In this document: in pieces, positions 38,825 through 48,308 of the stretch
How positions within the stretch are numbered: position 1 is the stretch's first letter
Layout of the letters: each line of letters starts with the position of its first letter
DNA from: Cercophora sp. LCS_1
Lineage: Eukaryota; Ascomycota; Sordariomycetes; Sordariales; Lasiosphaeriaceae
Assembly: GCA_036250225.1 (NCBI GenBank)
Contig: JAPZLL010000014.1
Coordinates: 558,001-622,000 of the forward strand
Length of the DNA: 64,000 nucleotides
Direction of reading: 5' to 3'
Made by a program: the position numbers and the translations under genes
The notes under the pieces: generated by a model
Seen by the model: the letters and a program-made list of their open reading frames with translations, nothing else
What the model was told of the DNA's origin: nothing
Database searches by the model: none

Positions 38825-41573
38825 TCAGGTATACACGCTCTCCGTCCACAAGTTGACCTGCAGCCCCTTTTCTGCCATCTCGGCATCCTTTAGGAAATCC
38901 AATGGCATCCACACCAGGTGCCCTTTGATCTGGTCCAACTTGGCCCTCACTTCATTAGGTGGAATCATGCGGTTAAAGATGTGTCCAGCCTTGACACCCT
39001 TCGCAGGAAGGAAGCCGTTGTAGTCATCAAACGTTTTGACTGGCCATGTCAGTTCGGAATTGCCACAAGATGTCAGGGCGCTCACCATGGTCATCTGGGT
39101 CAGCATGAAACAGCTGCCTAAAAATGAGAGTGTTCTTGGTCGCTTGGCTCGTCCACCGCTCCCAAAGGTCATCGCTCAACGGGTCTTCGACAAGTTTCCA
39201 AGACTCATCATTGTCCAGAGTCTCGTTTGGTGAATCTTCTCCAGGGGGCTGCGCATTCGGATCGCCCGTCGCATCCAGGTCCTGAGGAGGCAAAAGCCCC
39301 AGGTGCTCTCTCCAGAGGTAACGACGGAGGGTTGAGGCATGCCACCCCGCTTCAAACGGTTGTCCGTCCATACTTGACTGCAAAGTTCTCGTATCCTCGA
39401 TAACGACACTCAGTTCACTGTCATGGTGCCCGATCTGGCTTCGGTCGTTTAGGTTGCTGGAACCACAGACAACTATTCGGTCGTCGGCGATGAGAAGCTT
39501 GGCGTGGATGTAGAGCTCTTCTTGGATCCAGTGGTTGACTTCATCCTCCTCGTCTCCATCCCACGGAACCTTCGAGACCGAGCCCTGTCCAGCCATGGCG
39601 AAATGGGCCACACTGAATGGCGACTCATTTTCATTTTCCTTGTTTCGTGCAGCCTCGAATCGCCGTTTGGTGTCGATTCCTCTTTCTTCAGCGTCTGGTC
39701 GGTGAGCCTCATCGATATTGCGCTTGAGCGGACCGTCGACAGCGCCCGTCTGTTCGCGGAGCTTGCCCATGTGTTTGTCACGACCACCTTGCGCATCCAC
39801 ATTGCCATGGATGCCTTCACCCATAATCTCTTCGGCTTCGGCTCGTTGAAGTTCTTGGTACTTGACGCCCGACTCTTCTTCCTGTTTCTGGATTGCTTTG
39901 GTCTTGTTGAGACGGTCGTAGCTGCGCAAGTTGAAGAAGAATATGTGCTTAGTGGGGTCGACTCCCTGCTTTCTGATCTGCCCAAAGATGCTGTGCTCCC
40001 CGCGGCAAATTGACTTATACTGGTAATCCATGATGGCTCTGGTTCCTATCGCGCCGTCTTCTCTCAAATCACCAGCAAACCCGGGGACAGCAGGAATGAG
40101 GATCATGACCCGGAACTTACGACCCTCTTTGCTCGCCTGAACAACAGCGTCAACGATAGCGCGGCCAATGGTGTTGTGGATCGGATTCTGCTGGTCCCCC
40201 GTAGCCGTGATGAAGAACTGGTTCTCAATGTAAACGTAGTGCTTGGCGTTTCTGATGATCCCGGCATATGCATTTTGGATCGAGTGGTCTGTTAAGATGC
40301 CGCTTGACCAGTCGGCGCTGGACCGAACGACCTGCACTTTGAGGGTACCCCGGTTGTTCAGATTCTTCGTCTCTATTGGTGAAAGCGGGTGGACAACGTA
40401 GCCACCAACTGGGTGGCGCGGTCTCTGGACACCAACAAGGTCCTCATCCTCTCCTTGGCGACCCCTGAGCTCAAGCCATTCAAACCGATCATTGCGCTTG
40501 TACTTGTCTCGCTTCACAAAGTTCCAGCGTAGGACGAAGTGTTCGGCGATATCATAGACGCTGGGTCCGATGATGCCCATGGCGACGTCGTGCCATGGCA
40601 TGCGCCCGTAGTCAGCCTTGCTGAGTTCGTTTTGCTTCCAGTCCTGGACATTCTTGAAGTCCATTACGCGATTGTTGTTGAAGTCTTGACCAGGCCACAC
40701 CTCGTTGGCGACGCCCTCCGGATGTACATCAGACAATGCGTGCTGATGGGCGTCCCAGCGACCAAAGCAGAGATCCAACCCGCCAACGAACGCCATTTCG
40801 TAATCAATAACGATGAACTTTTCATGATGCGCCCAGTAAAATGTCATGTCGGCGGCGTTCTCCAAGACGTTGTGGTCGGGATGGCGCATGATCTTGATGT
40901 TGCCAAAGCCTGGAGACCCCTCGGGACAGAGCGCCTGCAGAGAATGCTTGGTGTGCTCCGAGTTGCACGTTAGAGCGGCTTGCACTTCGCGGTAAACCAT
41001 CACATAGATCTTGACACCAGCCTCGGCCCGGCGCTTTAAGATCTGGTCGAGACGCCATTCCTGATTGTAATATGGTGGCCGACGGAGGAAGAGCTCGGGC
41101 GACAACCACCAGTCTGCAATGTATATCGTCTCTTTGGCGCGCTCCAGTGCTACGGAAACGGCCCAAAAGTAGTCGCGCCCGTCGACATACCATTTTACCA
41201 TGTTCCCTTCGCGCTCGGGGAAAAAGGACTGGAATCGATGGGCCTCGGCAATTTTGCTGCGCTTTTCATCGCAGGCCTTCTCGTGTTCTTCGTCATGGCG
41301 ATGTTGGGGGTTGAACTGTGTGTCTTCATGTTAGTGGCATGTCGTTTTAGGGAGCAAGAGGGGCATACCAAGTTGGCAAACTTCCCAATCTTGTGTCTGG
41401 ACTGCTGTTAGCTTCTCCTTTGCAATTGTTAGACCGTGGACGAACTTTTGGTGTATCAGATGAACCTTTGCATCACTGAGGTGGGTATGATGCAATTTCT
41501 CCTTGAGCTCGTGGAATGGGTGTCTCAGTTTCTCCCCAATGTGCCCGTGGTGTTTTCCGTTCGGCTCACCCAT
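38825..41573 (-). CDS. Phospholipase D (HKD superfamily)
   Basis: Three exons (41573-41369, 41323-39086, 39039-38825), 885 codons with the frame-keeping acceptor. The last intron is 46 nt (39085-39040, GTGAGC, ACTGAC). HKD motif 1 HHEKFIVIDYEMAFVGG lies at about residue 234 and motif 2 HAKLLIADDRIVVCGSSN at about 674. IADWWLSPELFLRRPP and KWYVDGRDYF are signature blocks of fungal PLD. There is no PX or PH domain; the N-terminus is His/Lys-rich (MGEPNGKHHGHIGEK). The enzyme hydrolyses phosphatidylcholine to phosphatidic acid. Oddity: exon 1 changes frame before its donor. The downstream frame reads HKIGKFANL and joins FNPQHRHDEEHEK through the AG at 41316, whereas the frame starting at the ATG needs the AG at 41324. 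The call is certain, the first exon is not. Confidence 0.9.
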
Positions 41574-42615
41574 GGCGGGAGAGTCTTGGCAGGGGTCGTC
41601 TGGGTTGCGCTTGCTGCGTGCCGTTGGCAAATCGGCGAGTCGTGGATGGGGGGACTGGAGGAACCGTTGACCCACGCAGGAGAAGGGGAAAACACAGGGC
41701 AATGATGTCAATTGGAATACTAGTAGGATAATCGAAGCACACTGTTGGCCGTTTCTCGGGTTTGGTGTCCAGTCGAACCGAGCGACGGATGCGGGCCAGC
41801 TGCTTTAAGGACGAAGAACAAGGGAATGCAGCCCGGATACTCGGCTCAGGAGGTGATACACCATGACAAAACTTCTTAGCTCACGCACCAATGATCTCGT
41901 CCAAGACATTAAAACCAAAGTGCCCAAGCTGGCAGGCGCGAAGCCGAGAGTGGGAGTTGGCATTAGGGAGGCACGAGCTTCGGAATGACGTCATCCGGGG
42001 CTCGACCGAGCTCCAACGACAGGCAAAGTGACCGTCGTTCCACCGATCTTGCGTCCCGAACACCCGTAAGGCTTAAGTCACGCCTGTGCTCCCCTTATCC
42101 TGCCAGTTTTGGAAGGCATTACAGCAAGTCGTGAGATGGTCGACTTGTTGTGACCGAGCTGGATTGGATGCCAGGTGGAGCCAGACTACAAAGATCCCAA
42201 GGAATCGTTGTGAGTGGACAATTCAAAGTGCTCGAGCAGACAGACCAGACGCGGGCCTCCAGCGGGCTGTCTGCGGCTTCGTCCTCCCCGTCATCGTGCA
42301 TCATCCCGGTTGCGCACGGCAGAACCGCAAAGCTTGTTTCCTCGTCCCAGCCGAGACGGTTCTGACGTATCACCACGTGATTCTTATCTTATCAGTCTCC
42401 CGTCCAGGAACAACGATCAGCTGCGGGGGAGGGGTCAGCGTCTAAAAATGGGGCTGTCATCCTTCGGGCTGCTGTGTGGGGTTTGTGCCAGTTTCAGGCT
42501 TGTTGACCGCCGACTGCTTGAACAATCCACCGTTCTTGTAGCTTCAATTGTAGCTCCGACCACGCAAAGCAACGTCTCCTTCGACCCCTCTATCAACGAC
42601 CTAGACACCGGCAAA
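41574..42615. promoter_or_regulatory. Divergent intergenic region phospholipase D / het-c
   Basis: About 1.04 kb without a recognised gene. Pyrimidine-rich sequence (CGTCTCCTTCGACCCC) precedes the het-c ATG. Confidence 0.45.
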
Positions 42616-43421
42616 ATGGCGGCCATTGCAATTCCCGAGGGTACGACCTACATCGACACGATGAAGGTGACGTTCAACAAGGTGCCCGTCAATCCCACCA
42701 CCAAGGCCATCCAGACAGCCGAGTTCCTCGAGGCTGCCGAGTCCCTCACCACCATGTTTGGTAACTCCCCCCAGGAATTGACAGCGTATTTATTATGCAG
42801 AGAAATGCTGACGCCCAACAAGATCTCCTCGGCTCCGTCGCTTTCTCCCCCGTCAAGAAGGACATGCTTGGCAACGTCGAGGTGCGCAACACAGACTGAC
42901 CCCTGACCCTGCGGGCACCACTGACTCTGCTTAACCACCACAGAAAATCCGCAAGCGATACCTCGCCTCCCCTGTCGACTCCGATAACATCCAAGATCTC
43001 GTCCGCAACGAGCTCAAGACCAAGGCCCACACTGCGACCGAGGGACTCGTATGGTTGGTCAGGTGAGAGGATTGGGCCGATACAACAAAAGAGGGGAACA
43101 AATAACTGATAATCCCATCAACACAGAGGTCTTGAGTTCACCTGCCTGGCACTTCAGTCCAACGTCAGCAAGCCCGGCGAGGAGCTCGCCGACTCCTTCC
43201 GCGGCGCCTACGGCTCGACCCTCAAACCCCACCACAGCTTCCTGGTGAAGCCCATCTTCAGCGCGGCCATGAGCGCCTGCCCGTACCGAAAGGACTTTTA
43301 CATCAAGCTCGGCTCTGACGAGGCCAAGGTCGAGGAGGAGCTCAAGGAGTACCTTGCCGCCCTGGAGAACATTGTTGCCATCCTCAAGGAGTTCTTGGCC
43401 AGCAAGGAGGCCAAGTGGTAG
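42616..43421 (+). CDS. het-c: HET-C2-like glycolipid transfer protein (GLTP)
   Basis: Four exons (42616-42760, 42823-42881, 42944-43062, 43127-43421), 205 codons, introns of 62, 62 and 64 nt with GT/AG borders and TAAC or TGAC branch points. The full GLTP domain is present. Sphingolipid head-group residues are in place: the D-x-x-x-N-x-x-K pattern in DMLGNVEKIRKRY, the indole Trp in EGLVWLVRGLEF, and the His in KPHHSFLVKPIFSAAM. EFLEAAESLTTMF and the AAMSACPYRKDF block match the Podospora HET-C2 type. GLTP moves glucosylceramide-like lipids between membranes. In Podospora the polymorphic het-c locus is an incompatibility gene sensed by NACHT-WD40 partners (het-d, het-e). It ends in ASKEAKW like its relatives. 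Confidence 0.93.
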
Positions 43422-44449
43422 AGAGCGAGTGTGTCATGGTGACAAAGGGTGGGCGGGATATATACGGCCGGGATCGAAAATAATCAGTTGTTGCATGGTT
43501 GTTAGCGACACGATGTTAGCAAAATTCGAATAGTCCTTGGGAGTGCTTGGACACAACCTGCAACCTCAGGACCACACGAAGCCAAGGCTTCCCCTGCCCA
43601 AACACTACACTTTGCGGTTCGTTGGCTAGGTCAACTTTTGCCGCCCCCCTTATCTCCCGTCGCGTCGAATTACCGTTGCTGTAAGTGCAAAGGAGCCACG
43701 CAAGAACGCCTCCTTCACGGGATGTCGAACAGCAAATCCCATGAGCTTATTTGCACCTGGCTTCAAGCAGTTTCCCTCCTCTGGTTGCTCGGCTAGATAC
43801 ATTGCCCCACCTTTTCCTCTCTCCGTTGGAATACTCCACGTAATCTATGAGAGCGTTGGCTTAGCTGAGCTCTTGACGCCGCCCTATTTTGATTGATGTT
43901 CGGAGACTCACGTTTCCCCATCCACGTGTCAAGTATCATGATGGTCCAAGGTCCCATGTATCCATACCCCTTTACACCTAGTGCCACCGAACAGACAAAA
44001 CCCTCCTGATGAACAACAGGAGAAGGTCATTGTTGAGAACGACCGCAAAGGAAGATAATATCCCGTCAACTCCCTCCTCTATTTGGCTATTCTGCCTGAA
44101 CCGACACGCTCGTGCGTAATCGGACACTTCTATAGTCTCTCTAGACAGTATTGGCTGGCCAAGCTGGCCTTGATGCGCGGCTTGGGCACTTACAAACATA
44201 GACAAGCACTAGAGCCCCAGCATGGGTGCCCATAGTTTCCAACATGGACGCATGATGCCGGCCGACAAGAGTAACGATGGCCTCCTGTATTACGAACCCG
44301 ATAACCCCATGCAAAGCCCAAAACATCAAATGAGTGATAACCAACTCCGTTCAGAGCGCCAACCCATATGACATCATGCCCCATCAATCATCATACTCGG
44401 CAACGCGGGGCGACGGGCCAAATAGCACTGCAATTTTGCATCATCTGCC
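43422..44449. other. Intergenic region
   Basis: About 1.03 kb between the convergent het-c and PRPP synthetase genes. No coding sequence or repeat recognised. Confidence 0.45.
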
Positions 44450-46039
44450 TCAAACGGGCGCGTGGGTGAACAAGTACGAGACGGATTCACCGTTGTGCGT
44501 GCGGCGGATGGCTTCCGCAATGGTGGGGCTAATGTCAATGACACGGAGCTTGGGGCACTGCTGGTGGTTAGTTCGCCGCCGCAACGGCAACGTCGCAGTG
44601 CAGTGGCATGTAGCGACTTACCCGTTCAACCTTGTCCCCGAGTGGAACCGTGTTTGTAACGACCAAGGCTTCGAGAACGCTGCCGTTGAGAGTCTCAATG
44701 GCGGATCCAGACAGGATGCCGTGTGTCACAAGCGCCAGAACCGACTTGGCGCCGTTCTCCTTCAGAACAGCGGCGGCCTTGACCAAGGTACCGCAGGTAT
44801 CGGCCATGTCATCTACGGATTATTAGATGCGGCCAATCACCGAGGGTAAAGATCCGATGACTTACCGACGAGGATGGCGACCTTGTCAACCACATTACCA
44901 ACTAGCACCTTTGACACCAGTCAGCGGGAAGAGCGAAAAAAGCATGTGTTACACGCATACCATGCGGCCGACAACGTTGGGACGCGGGCGCTCCTTGTGG
45001 ATCAGGGCAAAAGCAGTATTGAGGTGGTCGGCAATCGAGGTGGCCCTCTTCGCACCACCGGCATCGGGTGACACAATCACGCAGTCTTCCGCATTGAAAT
45101 TTTCCCTGATGTACCTGAGGAACGACGGCTCGGCATACAAGTTGTCGACTGGCACACTGAAGAAACCTAGTGCATTGTCAGAACGGCGCAAGGTGCCAAG
45201 ATGGCAGATTTGCCCAATGGCCTCATACCTTGGATCTGTCGCAAGTCAGCACACGCCACCAAAACGGCATGAAACGTCAGAGAGACCTACCTGCGAAGCA
45301 TGGAGATCGACGGTCACGATATCTGCAGAGAGACACAGTCAATACACGCCCGGCGGGCTGGCAACGGGGTGGCCATACGATTTGCGCCAGCTGTTTGTAG
45401 CATGTTTGCAACCAATCGAGCGCTGATCGGAGCTCGAGACTGAAAACGCGTCAGACGAGACCGAAGTGACGGCTTGGATACCACAAACCTTGTCCTTTTT
45501 GTCCTGACGAGCGTACGGGAAATTCGGACTGCGGCCCTAATATCAGTATTGTCCGGCGCTCGGATGACTTTGCGCTTCGCCGGCTCTCTTACATGACGGC
45601 CGTGATTCTTCGCGCACTGTTGGTTCCACCGGTAAGCTACTAGACTTGTTGCGCAGGAAAAATGAGGCCAATTCGCACCTTGCTGTCCTGCATGCCGAGA
45701 TTATGATCAGAAGCTCCATCAACCCTTCGTTCACATCGCCCGTGGCGGTCGACTGGATGATGAAGACATCCTCGTCGCGGACTGATTCGCCGACAGTGAA
45801 CGAAGTCTCCTGGTTTGAGTAGTTGAGGGATATGGTGCGGGCGACTTCGATGCCGAGCCTGCGGGGCGGACAAAAGTGTCAGTGAAAGCGCGCGGGAGAG
45901 GAATTTGCGATCTTTAACAGCTGAGAGAATAATGCTCTTGGAGGTTGGGCAAGACGCACCGCTTCGCAATCTTGTCACTGAGCTCGGGGTGGCTTCGGCC
46001 GCTGATCAGCTTGATCTCGTTTGCCATTTCGGCGGACAT
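44450..46039 (-). CDS. PRS: Ribose-phosphate pyrophosphokinase (PRPP synthetase), 11 exons
   Basis: Eleven exons summing to 975 nt (324 codons): 46039-45960, 45858-45679, 45616-45593, 45528-45489, 45439-45379, 45322-45291, 45235-45229, 45166-44961, 44909-44867, 44812-44622, 44560-44450. Each junction restores the family sequence: NEIKLISGRSHPELSDKIA, SNQETSFTVGESVRDEDV, PNFPYARQDKKDK, RAPISARLVANML, VTVDLHASQ-IQ-GFFSVPVDNLYAEP, SPDAGGAKRATSIADHLN, ILVDDMADTCGT (PRPP-binding loop) and the C-terminal RRTHNGESVSYLF. Exon 7 is only 7 nt (ATCCAAG, giving I-Q and part of G). It makes PRPP from ribose 5-phosphate and ATP for nucleotide, His and Trp synthesis. Length equals that of its relatives, with no insertion. 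Confidence 0.93.
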
Positions 46040-47101
46040 TGTCAAAAGAATCGGGCGGGCCGTCGTAGGACGACTGGCCAAAGAATTTGTTTTGCAGATT
46101 CTTGCCTCGTCGCTGCAGCTGTTAGCGGGTAACCTGGAATGCGGGGAGCGACCAGGGTCCAGAGGGCAGCGGCGCGTACAGAGACTTGTCGATGCCGAGA
46201 TGTTGACTCGGCAAAAGAGATGGTGTTTTGGAGTCGGATGCGAGCAGAGCGGGTTAGGGATTCAATTGACCGATCAACAGCACGACTGCGGCGCCGAAGA
46301 CAAGCGAGCACCCCGTCATGCTCAGAAAAGTTGAAAGAAAATTCTGTGGAGATGGGTCCAGGCCGAGCTTGTCAATGGCACCTGGTCCATGTACCCGGCT
46401 AGCCCACCGCCAAGCACCCCACCATTGTCTTATCGATAAGAGACATGTTTTGCCACCATGTGAGAGACAAACTCTCTCATCCCACGCGAGCACAGCGCCA
46501 AGACTGTATGACTCGCAGCTGCCCGGTCATCAAAATGTCCCAATGTTGTCCCATCCCCCGTGTAATTGACGTGCGTTGGCATTTCTTTCATCCGTAAAAT
46601 TCTTTAATCCGTCCTTTGTTCCACGGTCACATGGAATGTTTTTTTTTTCCCAGATCTTCCCAGCACGACTCTCATCAATTTACAATTTATCAGCCCCATC
46701 TTTCCGACGACAATAGAACCGAAATTGCATGTAAGGGGACCATCGCGATACTTGATCATCGTCGATATTTTCGATCCAAGAAAGCCATGCCGTTTCGGAC
46801 TACGTCACCCACTACACAAAGACTTATCACCAGCTATACCGCATTGTCGATCCCCCCTTTGTATCTATTATAATAACTGTAACAAGAATCTCATTGATCC
46901 CAATTTAGAAATCCCCCTTAATCCCAATCTACACAATGACATTGATCCCACTACCCGCCCTTTTATGAGTCCTGACCTCCCCTTCAAGCCATCTTGAGTC
47001 ACCCAAACGCCCACCCAACGGACCACAAATCTCTTCTTCGATATCCCAAATTTCCAAAAATCTCAAAACCAATCTGTAAGTTCGCCGCACACCCAACCAC
47101 A
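46040..47101. promoter_or_regulatory. Divergent intergenic region PRS / membrane protein
   Basis: About 1.06 kb. No gene recognised. The last 150 bp before 47102 are CT/CA-rich (CCCTTAATCCCAATC), as expected for a leader. Confidence 0.45.
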
Positions 47102-47935
47102 ATGTCACCACAACCGTCCCAACCGGCAGCAACCCCCTGCTGCCACACCGAGCTCTGCATGATCTCAAAATTCATCGCCTCCCTCCCCTCTATCTCAACC
47201 TCCCTTTCTCAACAACTCCTCTCCCTCCTCCTCGCCCTCCTCATCTACACCCTCACCTCCCCCGACCCCCGGTCTGTAATCAGGTACTGGCTCCTCCGCG
47301 CCTTCTTCCCCCTTTTCCAACGGAACCTCGAAATCCCCCACGCCATCCGCCACCCCCAACGTCTCGATGAAGTAAACGCAGCCGAAATGACACGTCGGTA
47401 CGTTCTGGATTTCTCATACTGGACTATAGGCCAAATCGTGCTACTTTTTGTGGGGGTTTGGTTCCCCGTTCTCCTTTTCTTCGACGCGCCGTATACGCTA
47501 TCACTGATTCCCGGTTTGGTCCTCATCGTTTTCAGGGTATGGGTCTGCGTTGCGGCTGTTCAGGTTATTCTGATTCTGGGATCGGTTCTGGTCAAGCTGG
47601 TTGGAGTTGGCGTTCACCTCGTTGGCGAAGTGGTCAACGAGCTTTTGGCTTCTTGGTCGAGGGGCCTCGTTCCGCACATCTGGCTTGTTCCAGTGGTGGT
47701 TGTCGGGTACGCCGCGTACTGGGCGTTGCTAGGGTTTTGTGCGTCTAATTGCTGGCAGGGGTTGTTCTCTACGCTCGCTGGTGGGATTTATATACTCGGT
47801 GATCTGTTGAGATGGATTGCTGGGCCTGCCAGGGGGGAGACGGTGAGTGTCAGGGTTTATCAGAGGTGGTATGTCCAGGGCGCGACGATTTTGTCGGAAG
47901 GTAGGTCGATTGATGGTGTGATTTTTGAGGCGTGA
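47102..47935 (+). CDS. Multi-pass membrane protein, unrecognised family
   Basis: 277 codons from MSPQPSQPAATPCC, single exon. The first 20 residues are polar with a CC pair. About five hydrophobic segments follow: LLSLLLALLIYTL, IGQIVLLFVGVWFPVLLFF, SLIPGLVLIVFRVWVC, ILILGSVLVKLVGVGVHLV and WLVPVVVVGYAAYWALLGF. A short soluble tail closes with RSIDGVIFEA. A loop between helices (DEVNAAEMTRRYVLDFSYWT) is charged. No family signature was recognised; it could be a lineage-specific membrane protein. Codon bias is strongly C-ending in the first half and G/T-ending later, a shift seen in other genes of this window. Confidence 0.72.
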   Translation: MSPQPSQPAATPCCHTELCMISKFIASLPSISTSLSQQLLSLLLALLIYTLTSPDPRSVIRYWLLRAFFPLFQRNLEIPHAIRHPQRLDEVNAAEMTRRYVLDFSYWTIGQIVLLFVGVWFPVLLFFDAPYTLSLIPGLVLIVFRVWVCVAAVQVILILGSVLVKLVGVGVHLVGEVVNELLASWSRGLVPHIWLVPVVVVGYAAYWALLGFCASNCWQGLFSTLAGGIYILGDLLRWIAGPARGETVSVRVYQRWYVQGATILSEGRSIDGVIFEA

Positions 47936-48308
47936 GGCTGGCTGGCCTGGCCGGGCTGAAGAGATGAGTAATGATGAGTATAGAATTTAATTGTAATTGT
48001 TTGCATCTCGTGAGTTGTCTTCGAAGACCTTGATGGACGTCGAGGGTTAGGGTCGGGCTCAGGGGTTTGTTTACATCGCCAGGTCTCACCTGGTGGGTCT
48101 GCATTCATCTTATCTAGAATGGACTACCAAGATTCCTACAGATGTGCTCAACGACATATAATACATGCGCCAACCATGGATAAACCCACAAACTCCGGGA
48201 TATAACCGTAAGCCAAGTTCCCACATGTTCCGCTCCGCTCCGCTTTTGTCCAAACACCAAGCCAAACATTATGCGACAAAAGCCAACAACTCCGACACAG
48301 GTAAACAC
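47936..48308. other. Short convergent intergenic region
   Basis: 373 bp between the membrane protein and MUS-30 stops. It contains GAGGGTTAGGGTCGGG (48041-48056), a telobox-like word. Nothing else recognised. Confidence 0.4.
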
